NCBI RefSeq assembly: GCF_001445655.1
Contig: NZ_LNBE01000007.1
Coordinates: forward strand, 1-64,000
Source: Streptomyces roseifaciens
Lineage (GTDB): Bacteria > Actinomycetota > Actinomycetes > Streptomycetales > Streptomycetaceae
Reading direction: 5' to 3'
Length of the DNA: 64,000 nucleotides
Of this stretch, positions 44,263 to 52,048 are shown one piece after another. Within the stretch, counting starts at the first letter, position 1. Every line of letters starts with the position of its first letter. A program made the position numbers and the translations under genes. The notes under the pieces were generated by a model that was not told where the DNA came from, made no database searches, and worked only from the letters and a program-made list of their open reading frames with translations.

Positions 44263-44367
44263 ATGAAGACAGCAGCAGCGCACCAGTTCCCCACGGGCCC
44301 CGTGCTCGTGGCGCGCCTGCACGTCGATCTTTGCCGCTGTGTCTCCGCGGCCTGTTGTCGCCGCTGA
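44263..44367 (+). CDS. Cysteine-rich leader peptide (putative cysteine-responsive attenuator)
   Basis: A 34-codon ORF beginning MKTAAAHQF and ending HVDLCRCVSAACCRR, with four cysteines in the last 11 residues. Streptomyces genomes contain many short 'putative leader peptide' ORFs with an HVDLCR-type C-terminus, and mycobacteria have polycysteine leaderless ORFs that attenuate sulfur-metabolism operons when cysteine is plentiful (recalled literature). This ORF has no ribosome site and starts at the predicted transcription start. It precedes a DAACS symporter by 90 nt, so ribosome stalling at its Cys codons could control that transporter. Confidence 0.7.
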   Translation: MKTAAAHQFPTGPVLVARLHVDLCRCVSAACCRR

Positions 44368-44432
44368 CGCCATGTCCACCGCGGCCGGAGATCCTGCGCA
44401 AACGGATTTCCCCGGCGCCTCACGCCCTTTTT
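44342..44432 (+). promoter_or_regulatory. Possible attenuator structures between leader peptide and symporter
   Basis: TCTCC-GC-GGCC (44342-44352) inside the leader can pair with GGCCGGAGA downstream (about 44380-44391), spanning the leader's last Cys codons. Further on, GGCG (44414-44417) and CGCC (44423-44426) are followed by five T (44428-44432), a short terminator-like element. Both are weak and not folded computationally. Confidence 0.3.
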
Positions 44433-44457
44433 CTTCCGTCTGTAACCGGAGCTTCCG

Positions 44458-45789
44458 TTGTCATCGACACCCCCGTCCCCCACGGCGTCCCTGCGCGGGC
44501 GCATACCCAACGTCCCGTTCTGGGCCCAGATCCTGCTCGGTCTCGTCCTCGGCGCCCTGCTCGGCTGGGCCGCCAAGAGCGGTGACATCTCCTGGCTGTC
44601 CACCACGCTGGGCAAGATCGGCGACATCTTCGTCCAGCTGCTGATGCTGGTGATCGCGCCGCTGGTGTTCTTCGCGATCCTGGTGTCGATCACCAACCTG
44701 CGGAACGTCTCCAACGCCGCCCGGCTGGCCACCCGCACCCTGATGTGGTTCATGATCACGTCGCTGATCGCGGTCGTCATCGGCCTCGGCATCGGCCTGC
44801 TCACGGACCCGGGCGCGGGCACCGGCCTGACCGCCGCCGACGGCGCCGAGCCCAAGAAGCACGGCTCCTGGATCGACTTCCTCACCGGGATCGTCCCGAC
44901 CGACATCGTCACGCCCTTCACCGAGCTCAAGGTCCTGCAGATCGTCTTCATGGCCGTGGTCGTGGGCATCGCGATCCTGAAGGTCGGCGAGAAGGCGCAG
45001 CCGGTCCTCACCCTCAGCCACTCCGTGCTGGAGCTGCTGCAGAAGGCCCTGTGGTGGGTCATCAAGCTCGCCCCGCTGGGCACGCTCGGCCTGGTCGGCA
45101 CGGCCATCTCCACGTACGGCTGGAACCTGCTGAGCAAGTACGCGACGTTCACCGCGGACATCTACGTGGGCTGCGCCATCGTGATGTTCGGCGTGTACCC
45201 GCTGCTGCTGGCCGGCGTCGCCAAGGTCAACCCGCTGCAGTTCTTCAAGGGCGCCTGGCCGGCCATCCAGCTGGCCTTCGTCTCCCGCTCCTCGGTCGGC
45301 ACGATGCCGCTGACGCAGAAGGTCACCGAGCGGCTCGGCGTGCCCAAGGAGTACGCGTCCTTCGCGGTGCCGTTCGGCTCGACGACCAAGATGGACGGCT
45401 GCGCCTCGATCTACCCGGCCATCGCCGCGATCTTCGTCGCGCAGGTCTTCGACGTGCCGCTGGAGGTCAAGGACTACATCCTGATCGCCTTCGTCTCGGT
45501 GATCGGCTCTGCCGCGACCGCCGGCCTGACCGGCGCCACGGTGATGCTGACCCTGACGCTGTCGACGCTGGGGCTGCCGATGGCGGGCGTGGGCCTGCTG
45601 CTGGCGATCGACCCGATCGTGGACATGATGCGCACCGCCACGAACGTTGCAGGTCAGTCGGTCGTGCCGATCCTGGTGGCCTCCCGGGAGGGGATCCTGG
45701 ACCGCGCGGCGTACGCGACGGCCGACGGTTCCCGTCTGGAGGACGGCGAGTCCCGCGTGGACGCGCAGCCCCAGCCCGTGGCCGCCTGA
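44458..45789 (+). CDS. Dicarboxylate/amino acid:cation symporter (DAACS/GltP-TcyP family)
   Basis: A 443-residue secondary transporter. About eight helices are visible, with the family re-entrant loop Ser-rich motif SRSSVGTMPLTQ (HP1), the TM7-like FGSTTKMDGCA, HP2 GLTGATVMLTLTLSTLG and TM8 DPIVDMMRTATNVAGQ. Members carry dicarboxylates, glutamate/aspartate or cystine with H+ or Na+. Start TTG 44458 has GGAG at 6 nt. The Cys-rich leader just upstream suggests cystine or another sulfur-linked substrate, but the dicarboxylate residues cannot be excluded by eye. Confidence 0.9.
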   Translation: MSSTPPSPTASLRGRIPNVPFWAQILLGLVLGALLGWAAKSGDISWLSTTLGKIGDIFVQLLMLVIAPLVFFAILVSITNLRNVSNAARLATRTLMWFMITSLIAVVIGLGIGLLTDPGAGTGLTAADGAEPKKHGSWIDFLTGIVPTDIVTPFTELKVLQIVFMAVVVGIAILKVGEKAQPVLTLSHSVLELLQKALWWVIKLAPLGTLGLVGTAISTYGWNLLSKYATFTADIYVGCAIVMFGVYPLLLAGVAKVNPLQFFKGAWPAIQLAFVSRSSVGTMPLTQKVTERLGVPKEYASFAVPFGSTTKMDGCASIYPAIAAIFVAQVFDVPLEVKDYILIAFVSVIGSAATAGLTGATVMLTLTLSTLGLPMAGVGLLLAIDPIVDMMRTATNVAGQSVVPILVASREGILDRAAYATADGSRLEDGESRVDAQPQPVAA

Positions 45790-45852
45790 CGGTCCGGTTC
45801 CCGGCTGCCTGACGGGGCCGGTCCACGCCGCCTGACGGGATCTTGACTGACC
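45784..45852. repeat. Three tandem 23-bp imperfect repeats across the symporter stop codon
   Basis: The 9-mer GCCTGACGG begins at 45784, 45807 and 45830, an exact 23-nt period. The bases between are partly conserved (GGTCC, CCGG). The first copy includes the symporter stop codon. Confidence 0.6.
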
Positions 45853-45907
45853 CGTCCGTAGGGAGTGGACCGAACGGCCCTACCCCGCATCCCTCCACCC
45901 CGTAACA

Positions 45908-45921
45908 TTACCTGCCGGTAA
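45908..45921. promoter_or_regulatory. Likely TetR operator upstream of the TetR gene
   Basis: TTACCTGCCGGTAA is a palindrome with TTACC/GGTAA arms, flanked by GTAAC (45902-45906) and GTGAC (45923-45927), which extend the symmetry to about 26 bp. It lies just upstream of the TetR start and suggests autoregulation. Confidence 0.55.
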
Positions 45922-45939
45922 CGTGACGGGGGCGGAGGG

Positions 45940-46638
45940 ATGTTTGTCGTGAATGCTGCACAGACCGACGTACTTCAGGCCCAGGGGAAGCCGAAGGGCA
46001 GGACGAAGCGCATGCCGCGGGAGGTGCGCGAGCGCCAGATGCTCGACGCCGCCGTGGCCGTGTTCGCGCGCCGGGGGTACCGGGCCGCGTCGATGGACGA
46101 GATAGCCGAGCTGGCCGGGGCGTCCAAGCCCCTGGTCTACCTCTACCTGCACTCGAAGGAAGACCTCTTCAGCGCCTGCATCCGGCGCGAGGCGGAGGCG
46201 CTCATCGCGGCCGTCCAGGCGGCGGTGGACCCGGGAGCCCCGGCCGACCGGCGGCTGTGGAACGGGCTGCGCGGGTTCTTCGCGCACACCGCCGCGCACC
46301 CCGACGGCTGGGCGGTGCTGCACTGCCAGGCGCGCACCCACGGGGAGCCCTTCGCGCTGGAGGTGGCCGCGCTGCGGCAGCGGCTCGTGGACGTCGTCAC
46401 CCGGCTGATCACGGAGACGGCCGAGGCCGGCGGCTGCACCGAGCCGCTGCCCGAGGTCGAGGTCGCGGGCCTCGCCCACGCCCTGGTGGGTGCGGCCGAG
46501 TCGCTCGCGGGGTGGTCCAACGAGCGTGACGGCACCGGCTCCTGCGAGCGGCAGACGGCGGAGACGCTCATGAACTTCGCCTGGACGGGGCTGGAGAATC
46601 TGAGGAACGGGCGGCGCTGGGCGCCCGCCCGTTCCTGA
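45940..46638 (+). CDS. TetR-family transcriptional regulator
   Basis: A 232-residue repressor. The HTH occupies about residues 30-75: RQMLDAAVAVFARRGYRAAS then MDEIAELAGASKPLVYLYLH. The ligand domain has LWNGLRGFFAHTAAHPDGWA and ends in a basic tail. ATG 45940 (GGAGG upstream) is used; the conserved part starts only near residue 20. With an operator-like palindrome in its own upstream region and acyl-CoA synthetase genes nearby, it may control fatty-acid use, but the ligand is unknown. Confidence 0.9.
   Translation: MFVVNAAQTDVLQAQGKPKGRTKRMPREVRERQMLDAAVAVFARRGYRAASMDEIAELAGASKPLVYLYLHSKEDLFSACIRREAEALIAAVQAAVDPGAPADRRLWNGLRGFFAHTAAHPDGWAVLHCQARTHGEPFALEVAALRQRLVDVVTRLITETAEAGGCTEPLPEVEVAGLAHALVGAAESLAGWSNERDGTGSCERQTAETLMNFAWTGLENLRNGRRWAPARS
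46603..46636. terminator. Hairpin terminator between TetR gene and the convergent surface-protein gene
   Basis: AGGAACGGGCGG (46603-46614) pairs with CCGCCCGTTCCT (46625-46636), with further pairing toward the loop through a bulge. It overlaps the tetR stop codon and lies 39 nt from the end of the convergent gene. Confidence 0.5.
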
Positions 46639-46674
46639 CGCCGGCGGAGTCCGGGTGCGGGGCCTGCGGCCCGC

Positions 46675-47397
46675 TCAGCGCTGCACGCCCTTGCGGCGGC
46701 GCGCGGTGAGCACCCCGGCCCCGCCGAGGACGCCCGCCGCCGCCAGCGCGCCGCCGATGAGGGCGGGGTCGGTGTCCGGGCGCTCCTGGGGCGCCTCGCC
46801 GGCGGCGACGCCGCCCTTGGGGGGCGTTTTGCCGGTGGCGTCGCCGGTCTTCCCGTGGTCGGCGGTCTTCTTCGCGGTCTTCTCCGCGGCCTTCCCGGTG
46901 TTCCCGGTGTTCCCGGCGGCGGTGTCGCGGGCGGCCTCGCCGTTCCTGCTCTTGACGGTGGTCTGGGTGATCAGGCCGGTCTTCCGGTCGAGGGTCACCT
47001 TCAGGCCGCCGTCGAGGGTGACGGAGGGGGCGGAGGCGGTGAGCGTGGCGAAGACGAAGCCGTCCGGGCCGGTGACGACGGCCTTGTAGGAGCCGTCGCC
47101 GAGCTTGGTGATGACGGCGTACTTGCCGTCCTTCAGCTGCACGGTGCGCCGTGAGCCGCCGGTGTCGCCCTTCCGGGCGTCCTGCTTCGTGTCGTTGCCG
47201 GTGTCCCTGGCGGTCTCCTCGGCGGTGTCCTGTCCGGTGTCCGGCCGGGACGGCGCCCCGGAGGTCGCGCCCGGCGTGCCGGCGGTGCCGCCGCCGTCCG
47301 CGGCGAGCGCCGCGGTGGGCACGGCGACCGTGCCGGCGAGCACGGCGGTGGCTATGGCGGTACGGAGTGCGGTGCGGGTGCTTCGCGTGGTGTTCAT
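46675..47397 (-). CDS. Secreted or wall-anchored protein with C-terminal hydrophobic segment
   Basis: A 240-residue protein. The Sec signal TALRTAIATAVLAGTVAVPT ends near Ala-Leu-Ala-Ala (cleavage about residue 33). A Thr/Asp/Lys/Gly-rich low-complexity region follows. The middle part RTVQLKDGKYAVITKLGDGS, then AVVTGPDGFVFATL forms likely beta strands. The C-terminus has DPALIGGALAAAGVLGGAG then TARRRKG, like a sorting signal's helix and basic tail, but no LPxTG or LAxTG motif is present. ATG 47397 was chosen because it starts the signal peptide. Function unknown. Confidence 0.75.
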   Translation of the reverse strand: MNTTRSTRTALRTAIATAVLAGTVAVPTAALAADGGGTAGTPGATSGAPSRPDTGQDTAEETARDTGNDTKQDARKGDTGGSRRTVQLKDGKYAVITKLGDGSYKAVVTGPDGFVFATLTASAPSVTLDGGLKVTLDRKTGLITQTTVKSRNGEAARDTAAGNTGNTGKAAEKTAKKTADHGKTGDATGKTPPKGGVAAGEAPQERPDTDPALIGGALAAAGVLGGAGVLTARRRKGVQR

Positions 47398-47542
47398 GGC
47401 CACGACGCTAAAACGGGCGCAACGGGGCACGTATCGGCAAAACGGGCAGACGGCGGGTGGCCGTAAGGACTAGCGGCGGTCTGGAGGGAGCGGCTCCCGA
47501 GGCGTAGATTGCCGCCATTTACCGCCCAGTAGGGAGCCGCAC

Positions 47543-49426
47543 GTGTCCGTACCGCACAGCGTCGCCCCACCCCGCGTCACCTTCGTCGAGGGAGTCGTCC
47601 GCGAGGCGTCCCTCCCGCCGCTCGTCCCGCCCGTCTCCCGGGGGTCCCTCGGCGACCTGCCCTTCGACAACGCCGCCGAGGCCCCCGCCGACCCCGTCCT
47701 CAGCCGCAAGCAGCCCGACGGCACCTGGCGCGACGTCAGCGCCGCCACCTTCGCGGCCGAGGTGCTCGCCACCGCCAAGGGCCTGATCGCCCACGGGCTG
47801 CGGCCCGGCGACCGGCTCGCCATCATGGCCCGCACCCGCTACGAGTGGACGCTCCTGGACTTCGCCGCCTGGGCCGCCGGGCTGGTCACCGTCCCCGTCT
47901 ACCCCACCTCCTCCGCCGCGCAGGTCCGCTGGATCCTGCACGACTCCGGGGCCGCCGCCTGCGTCGTCGAGGGGCCGGAGCAGGCGCGGCTCGTGGCGGC
48001 CGAGCGCAGTGCCCTCCCGGGCCTCGCCCACCTGTGGGAGTTCGACGCGGGCGCCGTTCCCCGCCTGATGGCCGCGGGCCGCGGCCTGCCCGGGACGGCC
48101 GTCACCGAGGCCCGCGCCACCCGCGGCCCCGACGACATCGCGACCCTCATCTACACCTCGGGTACCACCGGCCGGCCCAAGGGCTGTGTCCTCACCCACG
48201 CCAACTTCTTCACCGAAGTCGACAATTCCACCGAGCTGCTGCACCCCCTCTTCAAGGCCGCCGGCAAGGCGCCCGCCGCCACGCTCCTCTTCCTCCCCCT
48301 CTCGCACGTCTTCGGCCGGACCGTCGCCGTCGGCTGTATGCGAGCCCGCGTCCGCGTGGGCCACGCCCCCTCCCTGCGCACCGAGGACCTGCTCGCGGAC
48401 CTCGCCGGCTTCCGGCCCACCTTCCTGCTCGTGATCCCCTACGTGCTGGAGAAGGTCTACAACACCGGCCGGGCGACCGCCGAGAAGCTGGGCCGCGCCG
48501 CCTCCTTCGACCGCGCCGCCCGCGTCGCCCGGCGCTGGGGCGAGGCGGAGGCGGCCCGCCGGCACGGCACCGGCCCGGGTCCCGGCCCGGCGCTGCGCGC
48601 GGCCCGCGCCCTGTACGACCCGCTGGTCTACCGCCGGATCCGCGCCGCCCTGGGCGGCGAGGTGCGCTACGTGCTCAGCGGCGGTTCCCCGCTCGGCGAG
48701 CGCCTCGCGGCCTTCTGCACGGGCGCGGGCATCGAGGTGTTCGAGGGCTACGGCCTCACCGAGACCACGGCCGCCGCCACCGTCACCCCGCCGCACCGTC
48801 CCCGCCTCGGCACGGTCGGCTGGCCGCTGCCCGGCGGCGCCGTGCGGATCGCGGAGGACGGCGAGGTGCTGCTGCGCGGCGGGCACGTCTTCGCCGGCTA
48901 CTGGGACGGCGAGCTGGGGAAGGCGGTGCCCGCGGCGCCGGGGGAGTGGTTCCCCACCGGCGACTTGGGGGCGCTCGACGCGGACGGCTACCTCACCATC
49001 ACCGGCCGGAAGAAGGAGCTGCTCGTCACCTCCGGGGGCAAGAACGTCGCGCCCGCGCCGCTGGAGGACCGGCTGCGCGCGCATCCCCTGGTCGGCCAGT
49101 GCATGGTCGTCGGCGACAACCGCCCCTGCATCACCGCCCTCCTCACCCTGGAGGCCGACGGTATCGCCCACTGGTGCCGCATGCACGGCAAGGAGGGCCT
49201 GCCGCCGGAGGAGCTGGTGCGGGACGGCGAGCTCCTGGCCGAGCTGCAGACGGCGGTGGATGACGCGAACGCCCTGGTCTCGCGGGCGGAATCGATTCGC
49301 CGCTTCGCCGTCCTGCCCGTGGACTTCACGGAGGAGGCCGGCCACCTCACGCCGTCCATGAAGCTCAAGCGGGAGGTCATCGCCCGGGACTTCGCGGAGG
49401 AGGTGGAGCGGCTGTACGAGCGCTGA
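47543..49426 (+). CDS. Long-chain fatty acid-CoA ligase (AMP-binding)
   Basis: A 627-residue adenylate-forming enzyme that activates fatty acids to acyl-CoA. The P-loop is LIYTSGTTGRPKGC near residue 205, then FEGYGLTETTAA, then the adenylate motif FPTGDLGALDADGYLTITGR, and the C-terminal catalytic lysine region PSMKLKREVI. It starts at GTG 47543. A second synthetase of the same subfamily lies at 52049; both share AEDGEVL, GDLGALDADGYLTITGRKK and TSGGKN blocks, so they are paralogues from an old duplication. Confidence 0.92.
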   Translation: MSVPHSVAPPRVTFVEGVVREASLPPLVPPVSRGSLGDLPFDNAAEAPADPVLSRKQPDGTWRDVSAATFAAEVLATAKGLIAHGLRPGDRLAIMARTRYEWTLLDFAAWAAGLVTVPVYPTSSAAQVRWILHDSGAAACVVEGPEQARLVAAERSALPGLAHLWEFDAGAVPRLMAAGRGLPGTAVTEARATRGPDDIATLIYTSGTTGRPKGCVLTHANFFTEVDNSTELLHPLFKAAGKAPAATLLFLPLSHVFGRTVAVGCMRARVRVGHAPSLRTEDLLADLAGFRPTFLLVIPYVLEKVYNTGRATAEKLGRAASFDRAARVARRWGEAEAARRHGTGPGPGPALRAARALYDPLVYRRIRAALGGEVRYVLSGGSPLGERLAAFCTGAGIEVFEGYGLTETTAAATVTPPHRPRLGTVGWPLPGGAVRIAEDGEVLLRGGHVFAGYWDGELGKAVPAAPGEWFPTGDLGALDADGYLTITGRKKELLVTSGGKNVAPAPLEDRLRAHPLVGQCMVVGDNRPCITALLTLEADGIAHWCRMHGKEGLPPEELVRDGELLAELQTAVDDANALVSRAESIRRFAVLPVDFTEEAGHLTPSMKLKREVIARDFAEEVERLYER

Positions 49427-49459
49427 ACCGGGGGCCGCCCGGTCCAGCGCCCGACGCGA

Positions 49460-50626
49460 TCAGCAGTTGCCCGCCGCGGACCTGCCGGCGAACCGGTCGG
49501 CGAGCCAGTTCGCCGCCGGGACGGACTCCGCGATCACGCCCACGACGTGCTCGGCCAGCGGCAGCGACTTCCACTGCACGGCTGCCCTCTTCGTGCACCA
49601 GGCGGCGCGCAGCTGCTGGGCGCCCTTGTAGGGGATGAGCTCGTCGAGGGTGCCGTGGTAGAGGTAGACGGGCCGGTCGGGGGCGCGGGTGCCGAGGTCG
49701 GATGAGTGCAGCATGCGCTGCCAGTCCGGCTCGTGCAGCGGGTTCCTGACCGTCACGTCCGAGATCCGCTTGAACAGGCCCGCGGCGGCGTTCGCGACCA
49801 CGCAGTGCTTCTTGAGGAAGTCGACGTGCCGCCTGCCCTTGTCGTTGAGGTAGGAGCCGAGGCGCAGCTCGGGGAAGGCCGCGTCCTGCCCGATCGCGCC
49901 CATGAGGACCAGGCCGCCGCCGATGCCGCCGTCGTTGTACTCGGCGACCTCGACGAGGTCGGCGGGGACGCCGCCCGCGGCCGTGCCCTTGAGGTTCAGC
50001 TCGGGGGCGTACGACGCGTGCAGCTCGGCGGCCCAGCCGGCGGCCTGGCCGCCCTGCGAGTAGCCCATGATGCCGACCGGCGAGCTCTCGGCCAGCCCGG
50101 CCTCCGGCAGCCGCAGGGCGGCGCGGGCCGCGTCGAGGACGGCGTGGCCCTCGGCCCGGCCGACGGTGTACGTGTGGTCGCCGGGCGTCCCGAGGCCCTC
50201 GTAGTCGGTGACGGCCACCGCCCAGCCGCGCAGCGTGAGCTGCTGGATCAGGTTCGCCTCCACCGTCGTCCCGTACGGGAAGCCGGCCGACGGGGCGCAG
50301 TGGTCGGCGAGCCCGATCGTCCCCACGGCGTACGTCACGAGCGGGCGCGGCCCCTTTCTGCCGTCCTGGGGGACGATCACCGTCCCGGAGACGACGTTGG
50401 GGGCGCCCTTGGCCGTGGTGGAGCGGTAGGTGACGTGCCAGGCCTTGGTGCCGGTGGGCTGGCCGGGCAGCGGGTGAAAGGACGTCGGCGCGGAGGTGAC
50501 GACGTCACCCGGCGCGGTGGCGGGCACGGGCCCGGCGGCGCCCGCCGTGCCCGCGAGGCCCAGTGAGACGGCCAGCGCGGCGACGGCGGCCCAGGCCTTC
50601 GTACGCAGGTGCCTACGCAAGTGCAT
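49460..50626 (-). CDS. Secreted lipase family alpha/beta hydrolase
   Basis: A 388-residue secreted hydrolase. The signal peptide is basic HLRRHLRTK plus AAVAALAVSLGLAGTAGA, cleaved near residue 31. The nucleophile elbow is GYSQGG, the acidic residue is in YLYHGTLDELIPY, and the histidine in LAEHVVGVI. It fits the secretory lipase (LIP) family with its lid region between. The reading frame is open far upstream, but ATG 50626 begins the signal. The gene lies downstream of an AraC regulator on the same strand and between two fatty acid-CoA ligase genes, suggesting release and activation of extracellular fatty acids. Confidence 0.9.
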   Translation of the reverse strand: MHLRRHLRTKAWAAVAALAVSLGLAGTAGAAGPVPATAPGDVVTSAPTSFHPLPGQPTGTKAWHVTYRSTTAKGAPNVVSGTVIVPQDGRKGPRPLVTYAVGTIGLADHCAPSAGFPYGTTVEANLIQQLTLRGWAVAVTDYEGLGTPGDHTYTVGRAEGHAVLDAARAALRLPEAGLAESSPVGIMGYSQGGQAAGWAAELHASYAPELNLKGTAAGGVPADLVEVAEYNDGGIGGGLVLMGAIGQDAAFPELRLGSYLNDKGRRHVDFLKKHCVVANAAAGLFKRISDVTVRNPLHEPDWQRMLHSSDLGTRAPDRPVYLYHGTLDELIPYKGAQQLRAAWCTKRAAVQWKSLPLAEHVVGVIAESVPAANWLADRFAGRSAAGNC

Positions 50627-50781
50627 GCGGCTCTCCCGACAGTGCAGTGGTGAGGGGTCACTCATGTCTCGTCGCGGATCCCCTCCGCGAAACTCCCCGG
50701 GGACGGCGGGAGTCGGGGAGACCGTAGTGACTGACGGGTAGGAAAGAAGCTGACCGGAAAGCTCAGCTTTGCTGACCCCGT

Positions 50782-51840
50782 TCACGGTCGGCCTTGCTGA
50801 CCCCGTTCGCGCCCGCCCCGGAGCCGGTACGCCCCCGGCGTGGTGCCCGTCCAGCGGCGGAACGCGCGGTGGAAGGCCGTGTCCTCCGAGAAGCCCAGCC
50901 GCGCCGATAGCTCCGCGATCGGCTCCCGCCCCTCCGCCAGCCCGGCCACCGCCGCCTCCCGCAGCACCTGGTCGCGCAGCCGCCGGTAGGACGTGCCCTC
51001 CTCCTGCAGCCGCCGCCGCAGCGTCGCCGGGCTGACCGCGAGCCGCGCGGCGAGCTGCGCCACCTCCGGCAGCCGGGCCGCCCGGCGCTGCGGGGCCGCC
51101 GCCTCCCGCAGGGCCCGCGCCAGGGCGTGCCGCACCTGCTCGGCGACCGTCGTGCCGTACTCGCGGCGGCTGAGCAGCCCGGCGGGCGCGCGCCGCAGCA
51201 GCTCCGCCAGGCCGGCCTCGTCCCGGACGACGGGCGCGGCCAGCCAGCGCGGGTCGAACCCGGCGCGGGTGCGCGGCGCGCCGCAGCGGACCGGGCAGCC
51301 GAACAGCAGGCCGTACTCGCCCGCGTACGGCGGCGCCGGGTGTGCGAACTCCGCCCAGCGCAGGGGGATCCTGCGGCCGATCAGCCAGCTCGCCACGCGG
51401 TGCCAGACCAGCACCAGGCACTCGGCGACGAAGGGGGCCTCGGCGAGCGCCCGCAGATCGGTGCGCACGGCGAACGCGGCGTCGGGGCCGGTGCGTTCGA
51501 CGGCGAGGTCGGGGCCGCCGGGGAAGAGGCCGTAGAAGCGGGTGGCGCGGCGCAGGGCCGTGCCGAGGTCGGGGCAGCCGATGCTCGCGTGGCACATCAT
51601 CGCGAACGTGCCGGGCCGGCTGGGCTCGGGCCCCAGGCCCAGGAACTCGTCGCGGGTGGCCTGCCGGACGGCGGTGACCAGGCGGGTGAACTGCTCGGGC
51701 GACACGCGCGCGTGCGCGTCGCCGAGGAGCAGCGGGGGGATGCGGGCGCTCTGCAGGAGCGGCACGGTCTCGATGCCGAGTCGCCGCGGGCCGGTGAGGG
51801 TGGCGCGTACGTGATGCACGGTGATCGTGCGACTCGTCAT
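50782..51840 (-). CDS. AraC-family regulator with arabinose-binding-like N-terminal domain (VirS/OruR type)
   Basis: A 352-residue regulator. The N-terminal effector domain (about residues 10-200; FLGLGPEPSRPGTFAMMCHA, HRVASWLIGRRIPLRW) is of the type found in OruR and mycobacterial VirS. The C-terminal double HTH reads VAQLAARLAVSPATLRRRLQ then IAELSARLGFSEDTAFHRAF and TGTTPGAYR. It is divergent from the acyl-CoA synthetase at 52049; a 7-bp inverted repeat lies between them at 51911-51929. VirS controls the mymA operon with FadD13 and a lipase in mycobacteria, so fatty-acid-responsive control of the lipase and ligase genes is plausible. Confidence 0.9.
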   Translation of the reverse strand: MTSRTITVHHVRATLTGPRRLGIETVPLLQSARIPPLLLGDAHARVSPEQFTRLVTAVRQATRDEFLGLGPEPSRPGTFAMMCHASIGCPDLGTALRRATRFYGLFPGGPDLAVERTGPDAAFAVRTDLRALAEAPFVAECLVLVWHRVASWLIGRRIPLRWAEFAHPAPPYAGEYGLLFGCPVRCGAPRTRAGFDPRWLAAPVVRDEAGLAELLRRAPAGLLSRREYGTTVAEQVRHALARALREAAAPQRRAARLPEVAQLAARLAVSPATLRRRLQEEGTSYRRLRDQVLREAAVAGLAEGREPIAELSARLGFSEDTAFHRAFRRWTGTTPGAYRLRGGRERGQQGRP

Positions 51841-51910
51841 ACGGATGACGGTAACTCCGTTGAGCGCCGGGGTCAGTGGGGCCGACCGTTCCGGTCATCC
51901 CCTGCGCGGG

Positions 51911-51929
51911 CGAACGTCCCTAACGTTCG
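51911..51929. promoter_or_regulatory. Inverted repeat in the AraC / acyl-CoA synthetase divergent region
   Basis: CGAACGT (51911-51917) and ACGTTCG (51923-51929) are exact inverse copies around CCCTA. It lies about 70 nt from the AraC start and 120 nt from the synthetase start and is a candidate operator. Confidence 0.4.
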
Positions 51930-52048
51930 GGAAGGCCCCGGCACGGGGCGCGCTCGCACGCGGGTGCGCCCGTACGCGGATGCGCTCCTACGCGGGGCCC
52001 GGGTGGTCCGGCGGTGCCGAGCAGGGATCAGCCACCAGGGAGGAAGCG

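Noticed and set aside
49460..51898. One 812-codon frame fusing the lipase with upstream sequence
   Set aside because: The signal peptide at ATG 50626 and ribosome-site evidence set the real start. The upstream part is an out-of-frame reading of the AraC gene.
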